DNA from: Zoroaster sp. YZ-2022
Taxonomy: Eukaryota > Echinodermata > Asteroidea > Forcipulatida > Zoroasteridae
Assembly (NCBI GenBank): GCA_029582265.1
Contig: CM055822.1
Coordinates: 37,512,590 to 37,576,589, forward strand
Direction of reading: 5' to 3'
DNA: 64,000 bases
Of the stretch, positions 21,701-28,190 are shown one piece after another. Below the pieces are notes generated by a model. The model was not told the DNA's origin. It did not search any database and saw only the letters and a program-made list of their open reading frames with translations. The position numbers were made by a program, and so were the translations under genes. Numbering within the stretch: the stretch's first letter is position 1; each line of letters starts with the position of its first letter.

Positions 21701-22572
21701 GCGCATCATGTACAATCTGGGCCTGGTACACCTCACTATGCAGCAATATGCGTCTGCATTCCACTACCTCAGTGCAGCGATCAATCTCAGACCAAAGATG
21801 GGTCAACTCTTTATGCTCCTCGCTGGTGAGTATCCAGGTCATCTACTTATTTCAGTCTTTGTGAAGACCGATGTGTAAAAAGTATTCTGACACAGTAAAT
21901 CAGTGATCAGTTATGTATATTTTTCAAGATTACCAGTAGTGTTTATGGGTTTTATCATAGATCACAAATCACCTTATTCATGAGTTAGTTGTCTTATGTC
22001 CTATTCCCTGAATACAAGAGGTTGCATATCTGTACATGCTCATTATAGTAATCGGCCTAATTTTTCTGTTTGCAGGGGCAACCTCACTTTCAAAATGTCA
22101 TTGAATTTTGAGTAAATTAATGGAAATAGCTACATCCATTAATTCATTCCTTATGTCAGGAATGAACTTTTCTTTGGAACTATCAGATTATTGGTCCTTC
22201 TCACTGGTGCATGCAGCATGTAAGCTACAGAGTGTGGTTGTGAGAATTACAGCCGCACATTTGTATTTATTGTGAATAAGGCGAATAAACCATTCCACCG
22301 TACTTTCGAAAAACTTCGTTAAGCCTATTTATTGAGGATGATCACATGGTCTACGTCTCAAACGTTGGTCACAAGTGGTGGGTGGAATCTGTAGAATATG
22401 CCCTCTTGCTGAGCCAACCTGAGTTACGTCGCTGATGTGATTAGCCACCAAGTCAACTGAATTATTATTGTATTTATATTTTTTGTTCTGCTTGTACCGT
22501 AGTTGCCTTGACACATCTTGATGACATGGATAATGCAAAACAGGCATATGACCAGGCCGTGCAACTTGACTC
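633..22572 (+). CDS. BBS4: Bardet-Biedl syndrome 4 protein (TPR subunit of the BBSome), exons 1-10 of a partial gene
   Basis: Ten exons join to one open frame of about 374 codons: 633-726, 2966-3045, 4573-4748, 7044-7170, 13789-13916, 15233-15287, 17104-17172, 18759-18911, 21654-21825 and 22503-22572. Each internal junction has AG/GT borders and matching phase. The product matches vertebrate BBS4 as I know it, for example [32 protein letters not shown] and [20 protein letters not shown]4 is a stack of TPR helices in the BBSome, the coat that moves membrane proteins in and out of cilia. In the known assembly it contacts pericentriolar PCM1 and other BBS subunits. Human BBS4 is about 519 residues, so the C-terminal third is missing here. 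The last exon ends 17 bases before a 500-N gap, and I saw no further BBS4 exon after it. The true start is uncertain: ATG 654 is possible, but an earlier coding exon upstream of the window cannot be excluded. Confidence 0.95.
1018..1187. repeat. Long near-perfect hairpin
   Basis: The core arms 1071-1098 (GGTATTGGAAGTTGAGAAAC...) and 1111-1138 are perfect inverted copies around a 12-base loop, with the dyad GAGGCGAAGCCGAG at the tip. Weaker pairing continues outwards to ACAAATATAACATG (1022) and CATGTTATATTTG (1163). Confidence 0.85.
1180..1551. mobile_element. Probable MITE with TACTATACCTCATACATAT ends
   Basis: Inverted ends TACTATACCTCATACATATT (1180) and ATATATGTATGAGGTATAGT (to 1550). 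The middle is unusually GC-rich for this window and holds the dyad TGTTCCCCGCC...GGGAACA (1330-1352). Confidence 0.5.
1866..2327. other. No feature recognised (BBS4 intron 1)
   Basis: AT-rich, no splice-supported ORF or terminal repeat seen. Confidence 0.5.
2332..2593. mobile_element. TTAA MITE, CCCTAAC family
   Basis: TTAA 2328-2331 and 2594-2597. Ends CCCTAACCCCCTAGG and GGGGTGGTTAGGG. The body has CCTTCCTGAATCCTCCAAAA. BBS4 intron 1. Confidence 0.78.
2966..3045 (+). CDS. BBS4: BBS4 exon 2
   Basis: The exon lies between tttgctatag and GTAAAG. It encodes [18 protein letters not shown] and the following VRKEYETAK, the start of the first TPR helix pair in BBS4. It enters in phase 1 and leaves in phase 0. 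Confidence 0.95.
3541..4025. mobile_element. TTAA MITE, CCCTAAC family
   Basis: TTAA 3537-3540 with CCCTAACCTTCCCAAATCC. The right end GGGAGTTAGGG is followed by TGAA. The body has GGAGGATTGAGGTTATTAGG and a segment with GCTCCATGCATGCAGGGAG shared with 7187, 25399 and 42094. Confidence 0.75.
4100..4452 (-). mobile_element. tRNA-Leu-like SINE, copy 1
   Basis: On the - strand it starts GTGTCGTGGCCGAGCGGTCT (A box) with GGTTCGAATCC (B box) about 55 bases on. The anticodon region GACTCAAGTTC and the long variable arm resemble tRNA-Leu(CAA). The body ends GCGCTATATAAGTCCACACA plus (ATT)n. BBS4 intron 2. Confidence 0.9.
4573..4748 (+). CDS. BBS4: BBS4 exon 3
   Basis: The exon lies between acccacag and GTAAGT. 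It encodes [19 protein letters not shown] to [11 protein letters not shown], a TPR repeat with the ALI...[10 protein letters not shown] helix pattern. It leaves in phase 2, and the split Leu codon is completed by the A at 7044. A tRNA-derived SINE ends 120 bases upstream. Confidence 0.95.
4874..5436. mobile_element. TTAA MITE, CCCTCCTA family, copy with CCTTTCAAAACC repeats
   Basis: TTAA at 4870-4873 and 5437-5440. Ends CCCTCCTATAATAATTG and ACAGGAGGG. The interior repeats CCTTTCAAAACC and its reverse complement several times. BBS4 intron 3. Confidence 0.75.
5552..5853. mobile_element. TTAA MITE, CCCTCCTA family, copy b
   Basis: TTAA at 5548-5551 and 5854-5857. Ends CCCTCCTATGCCC and CCTATAGGAGGG. 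The body is the reverse orientation of the copies at 113 and 6513. Its right TTAA is also the left TTAA of the next element. Confidence 0.82.
5858..6257. mobile_element. TTAA MITE with ATGTTTGTAAC inverted repeats
   Basis: 400 bases between TTAA 5854-5857 and TTAA 6258-6261. Inverted ends: ATGTTTGTAACGTGGACAGA on the left, TCTGTCCATGTTACAAACAT on the right. Further internal copies of TATGTTTGTAAC and GTCCACGTTACATAC near 6010-6055. Confidence 0.8.
6513..6839. mobile_element. TTAA MITE, CCCTCCTA family, copy c
   Basis: TTAA at 6509-6512 and 6840-6843. Ends CCCTCCTG and ATAGGAGGG. Very close to copy a (113-464) over most of its length, e.g. the GTACATACACAGCTCTGTGT block. Confidence 0.85.
7044..7170 (+). 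CDS. BBS4: BBS4 exon 4
   Basis: The exon lies between tttgagcag and GTGAAT. It encodes [18 protein letters not shown], then [20 protein letters not shown], one TPR unit. A TTAA-flanked MITE begins only 12 bases after the donor dinucleotide, so the donor context is unusually tight against a mobile element. Confidence 0.95.
7187..7402. repeat. 44-bp tandem repeat (about 5 units)
   Basis: Units read GGCCCATTTGCTTACACATC and so on, very uniform. They are built from the end sequence of the CCCTAAC-family MITE. Confidence 0.9.
7187..7719. mobile_element. TTAA MITE, CCCTAAC family, with 44-bp tandem repeat
   Basis: TTAA 7183-7186 and 7720-7723. Ends CACTAACTCCCTAGG and GAAGGTTAGGG. The first 215 bases are five units of a 44-base repeat (CCCATTTGCTTACACAT...CCTGAATCCTTCCTAACTC). 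It starts 12 bases after the donor dinucleotide of BBS4 exon 4. Confidence 0.85.
7950..8580. repeat. 33-bp minisatellite, about 19 units
   Basis: The unit is CATTTCTGAAAGCTTCAAAT, then GCTCACTTTGTTT. Since 33 is a multiple of three and the unit lacks stops in several frames, long frames of 203 to 241 codons arise on both strands (for example [11 protein letters not shown] repeats on the - strand). It lies in BBS4 intron 4. I take it as non-coding. Confidence 0.93.
8585..9170. other. No feature recognised (BBS4 intron 4)
   Basis: AT-rich DNA between the 33-bp minisatellite and the TTTCGA-rich MITE. The phrase ACTTTCTCCGGACTCCTTTT (8792) recurs in reverse near 9027 (AAAAGGAGTTCGGACAAAGT), so another inverted-repeat element of about 240-280 bases may lie here. 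Confidence 0.45.
9171..9820. mobile_element. MITE with ATGCTATGGTCCCACAG ends and TTTCGA-rich body
   Basis: Perfect 17-base inverted ends at 9171-9187 and 9804-9820. The 610 bases between are made almost only of short words such as TTTCGA, TTTAGACT and TCGACA. The right end abuts the TTAA of the next element. No ORF. Confidence 0.85.
9824..11167. mobile_element. CCCTAAC-family TTAA element carrying a 52-bp satellite
   Basis: TTAA 9820-9823 and 11168-11171. Ends CCCTAACGTCCTAGG and GAGGTTAGGG. Nearly all of the interior is the 52-bp array. The last unit breaks into an inverted copy (CAGTAGTATTTTGTAGTATT, 11132-11151). BBS4 intron 4. Confidence 0.85.
9860..11130. repeat. 52-bp satellite, about 24 units
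   Basis: Each unit reads AAAATACTACTCAATTCTCA, then TAGACCAGTGTAGTAAAAGT, then ACACTGTACTAC or ACTCCATACTAC. The two spellings of the last segment are mixed in runs. This fits expansion of short blocks. Confidence 0.95.
11172..11550. repeat. Inverted repeat CAAAGTCATGGTACAGCCAA
   Basis: 11183-11230 (CAAAGTCATGGTACAGCCAA, then GCCTTTGAGAAGCCC) and 11376-11422 are inverted copies, about 240 bases end to end. A probable MITE in BBS4 intron 4. I see no clear target duplication. Confidence 0.65.
11555..11770. mobile_element. TTAA MITE, AGGGACAGTATCGTCACGAT family, copy 1
   Basis: TTAA 11551-11554 and 11771-11774. Ends AGGGACAGTATCGTCACGAT and ATCGTGATGATATTGGCCCT, 216 bases. Kolobok- or piggyBac-like by its target. 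Confidence 0.88.
12074..12706. mobile_element. TTAA MITE, CCAGTTCGCGTCGG family, long copy
   Basis: TTAA 12070-12073 and 12707-12710. Ends CAAGTTCGCTTCGGAGG and CCCGACGTCAACTGG. 633 bases. The first 70 bases (GGCCGTGTATACACGC) match the short copies. The middle is longer and has CpG-rich words. Confidence 0.78.
12861..13694. mobile_element. TTAA MITE, AGGGACAGTATC family, copy 2, split by a SINE
   Basis: TTAA 12857-12860 and 13695-13698. The left half matches copy 1 to about 12972. A SINE (12973-13333) and about 300 further foreign bases follow, and the right half resumes at about 13637. Confidence 0.8.
12973..13333 (+). mobile_element. tRNA-Leu-like SINE, copy 2
   Basis: The same plan as at 4100, nearly full length: GTGTCGTGGCCGAGCGG to CACACATTATTATT. 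Inserted in the MITE at 12861-13694. Confidence 0.92.
13789..13916 (+). CDS. BBS4: BBS4 exon 5
   Basis: The exon lies between ctttacag and GTAAGT. It encodes [20 protein letters not shown], then [23 protein letters not shown], a TPR unit. It leaves in phase 2 and is completed by the first base of the next exon to give Asp. The 6.6-kb intron before it holds satellites and MITEs. Confidence 0.95.
14103..14240 (+). mobile_element. Second SINE family, copy 2 (B box lost)
   Basis: CAATCGTCATCGGGCAAGCT then CAGAAAGCGCTGAGTTTACG. The B box region is deleted. The tail continues after the MITE at 14237-14500. Confidence 0.75.
14237..14500. mobile_element. TA-flanked MITE inserted in a SINE tail
   Basis: Inverted ends ACTCACGGAATTTAAAAACG and CGTTTTTAAATTCTGTGAGT. 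It breaks the tail of the SINE that starts near 14103, and the tail (CATATGTCGGTGTAGGGC) resumes at 14501. Confidence 0.78.
14540..14725 (+). mobile_element. Second SINE family, copy 3
   Basis: CGTCATCGGGCAAGCTCGGT, GAGTTTGAATCCTGCCC (B box), ACTCAGAAAGCACTGAGTTT. A poly-T run lies at 14641-14651. A tail-only piece lies at 13977-14075. Confidence 0.8.
14726..15232. other. No feature recognised (BBS4 intron 5)
   Basis: AT-rich intron sequence up to the acceptor of exon 6. Confidence 0.5.
15233..15287 (+). CDS. BBS4: BBS4 exon 6
   Basis: A short exon between gttgctag and GTAAAG. It encodes [19 protein letters not shown], almost the same as the vertebrate protein at this place. Confidence 0.95.
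15651..15884. mobile_element. Tc1/mariner-like MITE nested in hAT copy 1
   Basis: Inverted ends TACTGAACAGCAAAAG at 15651 and CTTTTGCTGTTCAGTA ending 15884, flanked by TA on both sides. 234 bases. The TA target and short TIR point to a Tc1/mariner type. Confidence 0.85.
15889..16724. mobile_element. 836-bp foldback/Mutator-like element nested in hAT copy 1
   Basis: 15889-16012 and 16598-16724 are inverted copies (~125 bases, outer end CATGGAGGAAG). A 7-base duplication, GTATATG, flanks it (15882-15888 and 16725-16731). The left copy overlaps the end of the mariner-like MITE, so this element came later. Long TIRs and a 7-9-base target are Mutator-like, but no transposase is present. Confidence 0.8.
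17104..17172 (+). CDS. BBS4: BBS4 exon 7
   Basis: The exon lies between tttacag and GTGAGA. It encodes 23 residues including [18 protein letters not shown], the second half of a TPR pair, in phase 0 on both sides. A nested hAT transposon ends 69 bases upstream. Confidence 0.95.
17362..17703 (+). mobile_element. tRNA-Leu-like SINE, copy 3 (5' truncated)
   Basis: Starts at CCGAGCGGTCTAGCTTACCG. B box GGTTCGAATCA with one change. Tail (ATT)n. BBS4 intron 7. Confidence 0.9.
17731..18095. mobile_element. hAT-like MITE (GTGCTGGGA ends)
   Basis: Inverted ends: GTGCTGGGAGTTACCGGTTA on the left, and TAACCAGTTAACC...TCCCAGCAC on the right. The body has several GTTAACC/GGTTAGC words. The flanks GAGGCAGC and GAGGAGAC look like an imperfect 8-base duplication. 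Confidence 0.6.
18210..18425 (-). mobile_element. Second tRNA-derived SINE family, copy 1
   Basis: On the - strand: GCAAGCTCGGTGGTCGAGAG (A box), TCGTGGGTTCGAATCCCACC (B box), then ACTCGGAAAGCACTGAGCAT and GTCGGTGTAGGGC. The tail repeats in inverted form at 18455-18570. Confidence 0.85.
18759..18911 (+). CDS. BBS4: BBS4 exon 8
   Basis: The exon lies between tttctag and GTAAGT. Its 51 codons include [20 protein letters not shown] and [18 protein letters not shown], the most conserved stretch of the protein. Phase 0 on both sides. Confidence 0.96.
19381..19772. mobile_element. hAT family nonautonomous element, copy 2
   Basis: 392 bases from TAGGGCTGTGC to GCACAGCCCTA. The 8-base duplication GTTAAAGG is at 19373-19380 and 19773-19780. 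It is the shortest, unnested copy and shows the basic form: GGATACCCG subterminal motifs and an AT-rich middle. BBS4 intron 8. Confidence 0.93.
19773..21095. other. Intron stretch, mixed; open but unidentified segment at 20170-20447
   Basis: BBS4 intron 8. The + frame ending TAA at 20447 ([15 protein letters not shown]..., [17 protein letters not shown]) looks protein-like but has no ATG. On the - strand 20110-20160 reads [14 protein letters not shown] do not recognise either. A decayed transposase is possible. Confidence 0.3.
21096..21535 (+). mobile_element. Repeat family Q, copy with 15-bp GC repeat
   Basis: Shares ATGATGTATTGTTCCACAGA, AAAAGAAGCAGTGCAGTCTG, GGCCGGGCAGGG and AGGTAATAGACTT with 38112-38530. 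GC-rich for the window. Ends 119 bases before BBS4 exon 9. Confidence 0.7.
21235..21325. repeat. 15-bp tandem repeat GCATCCGCCCCGCAG
   Basis: Six units of a GC-rich 15-mer with CATTCG/CATCCG variants, inside the repeat copy at 21096-21535. Confidence 0.85.
21654..21825 (+). CDS. BBS4: BBS4 exon 9
   Basis: The exon lies between ttttgaag and GTGAGT. It encodes [20 protein letters not shown], then [20 protein letters not shown], then [16 protein letters not shown]. It contains two TPR helices and leaves in phase 1. Confidence 0.96.
22503..22572 (+). CDS. BBS4: BBS4 exon 10 (last exon before the gap)
   Basis: The exon lies between gtaccgtag and GTAAGT. With the preceding base it encodes [20 protein letters not shown] and QLDS, matching the vertebrate TPR at this point. 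It leaves in phase 2. The exon expected next (a segment like NPLVNLNYAVLLYNQ) is not seen, and the sequence enters Ns 17 bases on. Confidence 0.93.
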
Positions 22573-22589
22573 GTAAGTTGACTCATGTT

Positions 22590-23089
22590 NNNNNNNNNNN
22601 NNNNNNNNNNNNNNNNNNNNNNNNNNNNNNNNNNNNNNNNNNNNNNNNNNNNNNNNNNNNNNNNNNNNNNNNNNNNNNNNNNNNNNNNNNNNNNNNNNNN
22701 NNNNNNNNNNNNNNNNNNNNNNNNNNNNNNNNNNNNNNNNNNNNNNNNNNNNNNNNNNNNNNNNNNNNNNNNNNNNNNNNNNNNNNNNNNNNNNNNNNNN
22801 NNNNNNNNNNNNNNNNNNNNNNNNNNNNNNNNNNNNNNNNNNNNNNNNNNNNNNNNNNNNNNNNNNNNNNNNNNNNNNNNNNNNNNNNNNNNNNNNNNNN
22901 NNNNNNNNNNNNNNNNNNNNNNNNNNNNNNNNNNNNNNNNNNNNNNNNNNNNNNNNNNNNNNNNNNNNNNNNNNNNNNNNNNNNNNNNNNNNNNNNNNNN
23001 NNNNNNNNNNNNNNNNNNNNNNNNNNNNNNNNNNNNNNNNNNNNNNNNNNNNNNNNNNNNNNNNNNNNNNNNNNNNNNNNNNNNNNNNN
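22590..23089. other. Assembly gap of 500 N
   Basis: Exactly 500 undetermined bases, the usual placeholder for a gap of unknown size. It cuts BBS4 between exon 10 and its C-terminal exons. It also truncates the gypsy-type pol on its right side within RNase H. Confidence 0.99.
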
Positions 23090-24950
23090 AAAGTCAGCGC
23101 AAGTAGCTCCCGTCTCGTTACACAATAGTTCCTCTCACTCTTAGTCAGCGTTCTGCTCCCATATGCCAGCAGCCGCTCATCTCCATCCTGCATCTGTGAG
23201 AGCACAGCTCTAATCGCGAACCTGCTGGCATCGGTATCAAGAATGAATTCAGCCCCTTCAACAGGACAGGCTAGTAAAGGCGTAGAAGTAAGACGCTGTT
23301 TCAGGATCTCAAATGCTTCCTGACATTCACTAGTCCATCTGAGTTCTTTCTGCTGCTCTGTGCATTGATGCAGCGGTCTGCACCTGGCACCTGTCAATTT
23401 GAGCGAAACCATTGATGAAGCGCCTATAATATGACACTGCACCAAGGAAACTTCGTATATCTGTTTTTGTCATCGGCTGTGGCTAATCTTGAATAGCCTG
23501 GACTTTGTTGGGATCTGTTGAAACTCCTTCCGCTGATACAATGTGGCCAAGAAAAGTCACCTTCCGTTGAAAAAGTTTGCACTTCTTAGGTTTCAAGTTG
23601 AGGTTCGCTTCTTGTAGTCTTTGCAAGACTAAGCATAATCTCTGCATATGGTGCTGGAATAATGTACCAAAAACAATGACATCATCGAGGTATAGTACTG
23701 CAACTTGCCACTGCAATCCTGCTAGCACTCGCTCCATCAAACGCTCAAAGGCATCGTCACAAATTGATAGAGTCCCCCACAGTCAGTGCTGAATGCCGTT
23801 TTTGGTCTGTCTTCCTCTGCCACTTCCACCTGCCAGTAACCGGAGGCCAAGTCCAATGTGGAAAAGTCTTGTGAGCCAGCCAATGAATGCAAATTGTCCT
23901 CGATACGTGGTACGTCTTTTTTAGTCACTTCGTTCAGCTTCCTATAGTCGATGCAAACTCTCACATGTCCATCTTTTTCTTCACCAAAACGATGGGGGAG
24001 CACAATTGGCCATCATCGGAGGGCTCAATTATCTCCTGGGATATCATCTTTGTCACCCCTTTGTCTAAAACTTCTCGCTGACTCAACGGAACTCGTCTCG
24101 GTCTTTGTCGAATTGGTGGCGCAGCCTCTGTCACAATAATGATGCTTGGTAATGTTAGTCTTGCCAAATATCCCCTCCTTTGTAGAGAAAATATCACCAT
24201 ATTTTCGTAGCAATGATGCCAGTTGTTCTTGTTCATCGGGAGACAGATCGATCCCACAGCTCAGTTCAAAGAGGTCTTTCAAGTGTTCTAGGACTTCCAA
24301 AACAGCTTTATTGTTCACGTCGTCCCCTACAGCTTGAACCGTATTAACGCCTCCAACATGCTGGTGTTTGCTTAGCGTCGCCACACTATCTACTGGGTCC
24401 AGTGTAGCAGCGTCTGTACCTTTCCTGAGCATCTGGGGTTCTGATGACAAGTTCATAATTCTTACCGGGACCACATGGCCTGTAGTTTCAACCAGGGCAC
24501 TGGCAATTAAGAGAGTGTGGTCTTTAGCCAGTTTGTCTCTATTTTGGTGTACCCCCACGTAGGCAATGTTTGTGTGTCATTGTGTACAACTTGGCATCCG
24601 AAAATTACTTCAAAGGTGGTACAATAACATTTTCAGTTAGTCGAACACGTCAGATCATAGGCTCCTCTGAGCAAGATTGCATCGGCAAAGCAATGTGCAC
24701 ATGTGTTTCTCAGAAAGTCCAAGCCAAGTATTGCTTCTTCACTGACGTCTGCAACCCACATTGTGTGTTCCAGTTTGCATCAAGTGTTCCGGAGGAACAA
24801 TTAGTCTGTCTTGGCTTCAGTCGTCTGACTATTCTATCAAAGAGATGAGTTGAAACAAAACTCTCGGTAGCCCCGGTGTCTATTAGGAATCCCGCAGTCC
24901 TTGTCCAACAGTTTTCCATGCACATACAACCCAATTACCCTGGACGAAGT
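23090..24950 (-). pseudogene. Degenerate gypsy-type LTR retrotransposon pol (protease, RT, RNase H)
   Basis: Read on the - strand from 24950 down: an aspartic protease piece with LIDTGATESFVS (near 24880), a linker region (24558-24025), then RT pieces with VRVCIDYRKLN and STLDLASGYWQVEV (24003-23737), the catalytic YLDDVIVFG and FLGHIVSAEGV (23740-23483). RNase H follows with LDTDASRFAIRAVL (to 23090). Frames change several times and stops occur between pieces, so it is dead. The 3' part (rest of RNase H, integrase, LTR) is lost at the N gap. The order protease-RT-RNase H is that of Ty3/gypsy. It interrupts BBS4 in this assembly. Confidence 0.9.
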
Positions 24951-25172
24951 TGAACGCAACCCCGCACCTTGGTCTGACAACGACGATGTTTATAGTCCTG
25001 GAAATCGCCTTGGTGCCCCCTTTGAAATGTTCACATAGACATTTAGATTTTCTAATGAAAGTGTCCCTGACAAAGCAGAAATTGCATTAACCCTTATAAT
25101 GCATAGTTCAAGGCACTCATCATCTTCACTCATCTGATTTTGTTTTATTTGTTTTTTTCTTTGTGTGTATAG

Positions 25173-25258
25173 TTGTACTGGACACCAACAAGTGGTTTCA
25201 TCAGACGCTAATCATAGGAGAACAGATGAGTATTACCATTGGCTCGGAGTATGACTAA
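25173..25258 (+). CDS. Candidate terminal exon of unknown gene (weak)
   Basis: After a pyrimidine-rich acceptor (ttctttgtgtgtatag) the frame reads VLDTNKWFHQTLIIGEQMS, then ITIGSEYD and TAA. Residue use looks more like protein than the nearby AT-rich DNA. I do not recognise it, and it does not match the BBS4 C-terminus as I know it. It could be a divergent last exon, an exon of another gene, or chance. Confidence 0.2.
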
Positions 25259-25398
25259 TCTGTTCAACCAAAAACCTGTTAGCATAATCCACACTTGCTG
25301 GGTCATGTTAAATGTGTTTTACACAGTCGTGTAATTGGGTTTGTTGGGGGGGGGGGTATTGAGGGTAGGTGGAAGCAGAGTTTTCATTTGGCACTTAA

Positions 25399-25880
25399 CC
25401 CTAACTCCCTAGGCCCATTTGCTTACACATAAACCTGAACCCTTCCTAACTCCCTAGGCCCATTTGCTTACACATAAACCTGAACCCTTCCTAACTCCCT
25501 AGGCCCATTTTCTTACACATAACCTGAATCCTTCCTAACTCCCTAGGCCCATTTGCTTACACATAAACCTGAATCCTTCCTAACTCCCTAGGCCCATTTG
25601 CTTACACATAAACCTGAATCCTTCCTAACTCCCTAGGCCCATTTGCTTACACATAAACCTGAACCCTTCCTAACTCCCTAGGCCCATTTTCTTACACATA
25701 ACCTGAATCCTTCCTAACTCCCTAGGCCCATTTGCTTACACATAACCTGAATCCTTCCTAACTCCCTAGGCCCATTTGCTTACACATAAACCTGAATCCT
25801 TCCTAACTCCCCAGGCCCATTTGCTTACACATAACCCGAATCCTTCCTAACTCCCTAGGCCCATTTGCTTACACATAACA
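25399..25880. repeat. 44/45-bp tandem repeat (about 11 units)
   Basis: Same unit as at 7187-7402. Variants differ in CATAACC/CATAAACC and GAATCC/GAACCC. Confidence 0.92.
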
Positions 25881-26132
25881 AAAAATCCTCCAAAATCCTT
25901 CAGTAGTAAAGCAAGCACATGACATATACACACATGTTTCTAATCTGTGATACATGTACATGGCCAGGGATCCTCCCTGCATGCATGGAGCAATAAACAT
26001 TGTCCACTGACCCAAGCACTGACCTTGCAAACATGGATGTACATGCTCCATGGAAAGGCAAGTATGCCTAATAACCTCAATCCTCCAAAATCTTTAGCAA
26101 AGAGGATTTTGGAGGATTTGGGAAGGTTAGGG
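25399..26132. mobile_element. TTAA MITE, CCCTAAC family, with 44-bp tandem repeat (about 11 units)
   Basis: TTAA 25395-25398 and 26133-26136. Ends CCCTAACTCCCTAGG and GGAAGGTTAGGG. The same plan as 7187-7719, but with about twice the repeat units (25399-25880). Confidence 0.87.
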
Positions 26133-26444
26133 TTAAGGAACTTATTTATGGAACATGTTTTTCTAAGGAATCTGAACTCTGAGAGGTAAAGGGGAGCGTG
26201 GGGACATCCTTCCCATCCATACATGTAGTTGCACCACTTTTTTGACACCTCTTGAGACATGGTAAAAGACAGTATACACATTTGGTAAAATCTCTGTAAA
26301 AATGCATCCATACACTGTATAAGAATCAAGATATATACATGTATGTATGATGTTTGCTAACAAACCTATGAAAATTTCTGCTTAACATGTATTTCATTGT
26401 GTAATTATAACCCTAACCACCCCAAATCATTCAAACTCCAACAG

Positions 26445-27258
26445 CTGGGTTTGTTGGATTTTGATGGACTCAGTACTGTATAGCCCAGACAGGGATACTT
26501 TACATGGGGCCGGGTGTCCCAATTCCAGCTAAGTCCAACAGTTGGGTGGTAGTGTTACTGCATGGTGTTGGATTTTGATGGACTCAATACTGTATAGCCC
26601 AGACAGGGATACTTTGCATGGGGCCGGATGTCCCAATTCCAGCTAAGTCCAACAGTTGGGTGGTAGTGTTACTGCATGGTGTTGGATTTTGATGGACTCA
26701 GTACTGTATAGCCCAGACAGGGATACTTTACATGGGGCCGGGTGTCCCAATTCAAGCTAAGTCCAACAGTTGGGTGGTAGTGTTACTGCATGGTGTTGGA
26801 TTTTGATGGACTCAGTACTGTATAGCCCAGACAGGGATACTTTACATGGGGCCGGGTGTCCCAATTCAAGCTAAGTCCAACAGTTGGGTGGTAGTGTTAC
26901 TGCATGGTGTTATATTTTGATGGACTCGGTACTGTATAGCTCAGACAGGGATACTTTGCATGGGGCCAGGTGTCCCAATTCCAGCTAAGTCCAACAGTTG
27001 GGTGGTAGTGTTACTGCATGGTGTTGGATTTTGATGGACTCAGTACTGTATAGCTCAGACAGGGATACTTTGCATGGGGCCGGGTGTCCCAATTCCAGCT
27101 AAGTCCAACAGTTGGGTGGTAGTGTTACTGCATGGTGTTGTATTTTGATGGACTCAGTACTGTATAGCTCAGACAGGGATACTTTGCATGGGGCCGGGTG
27201 TCCCAATTCCAGCTAAGTCCAACAGTTGGGAGGTAGTGTTACTGCATGGTGTTGGATT
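26445..27258. repeat. 114-bp tandem repeat, about 7 units
   Basis: Units begin GATGGACTCAGTACTGTATA and include CATGGGGCCGGGTGTCCC and AAGTCCAACAGTTGGGTGG. A CCCTAACC end (26411) stands just before the array, so it may be the interior of another CCCTAAC-family element. No matching right end seen. Confidence 0.92.
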
Positions 27259-27351
27259 TTGTTTGATACCATCATCACCCTGACAACATATTAATTTATT
27301 TATAATTCTTTTTTGTTGTTGAGATTACCAAGAGTGTACACAGGGCTTTAA

Positions 27352-27522
27352 CCAGTTCGCGTCGGAGGCCGTGTATACACGCAATTTTTTTTTGCACCAC
27401 GGATCGGTGACATGCTCGGAAGACGTGGCCACACGCTGTGGAAGCTTCCATTAACGTGTGTGTGGGAAAAAGAAACCCGCACAGGGGCCCAGAAAAACTG
27501 TTTTATTCCCGACGCGAACTGG
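27352..27522. mobile_element. TTAA MITE, CCAGTTCGCGTCGG family, short copy
   Basis: TTAA 27348-27351 and 27523-27526. Ends CCAGTTCGCGTCGGAGG and CCCGACGCGAACTGG, 171 bases. Confidence 0.88.
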
Positions 27523-27880
27523 TTAAAATAAGACATTAAAACTGTGAGTTTATTTAACATGGAACAACTTTTTATTTGTATTTTTATTTGTGTTTACACG
27601 TAATCATTGGTTGTGGTTATTAATTTGGGATGGTAACTTTTATTTGTCTTTTTGACACACCTTGTTTTATTTAGGGTAGTCTTGGGTTAAGACTTCTGTG
27701 AGAGTTTTGTTTGAACTGCAGGATGTACAGTAGGGTGTACTGATAATAGCCTTAAAGGAAAGATATAACATCGGTATTTGGTAACGTACATATACGTTCA
27801 TTAAGAAGTATATCATAAAACTAACCAATGAAAATTTCTTCACAACATTAACACGAATGCAAATCCAATTTTGTAGCCAA

Positions 27881-28190
27881 CCCTCCTACTACTACAAGGG
27901 TCAAAATCAGTCAAAATTTTGATATACTTGCCAAGGTATATAGTGCACTTAAAAGTCAAACACTGTCGAACCTTATGTGTAGTAAGTACATTTACAGGTC
28001 AAAATGAGTCAACTGTTTTTGACTGGTAAAAGCATCATCTGGTATTGATCAGGGTGGTAAAAATGACAGTAAAAACCAGTCAAAAATGCCCCTGTGTGTA
28101 CACATTTGGGTCAACAGTCAAAACAGGCAGTTGACTGATTTTGACTTCTATATAGCAACGTCCTGCTAAAGTGCAGAAATATTAGGAGGG
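27881..28190. mobile_element. TTAA MITE, CCCTCCTA family, subfamily 2
   Basis: CCCTCCTACTACTACAAGGG to ATTAGGAGGG, right TTAA 28191-28194 (left changed to CCAA). The body is built of TTTGACTG/CAGTCAAA words in both directions. Sister copies at 37748 and 42683. Confidence 0.78.

Noticed and set aside
22474..23445. ORFs spanning the Ns
   Set aside because: They exist only because N codons are read as open. The real part is the RNase H piece right of the gap.
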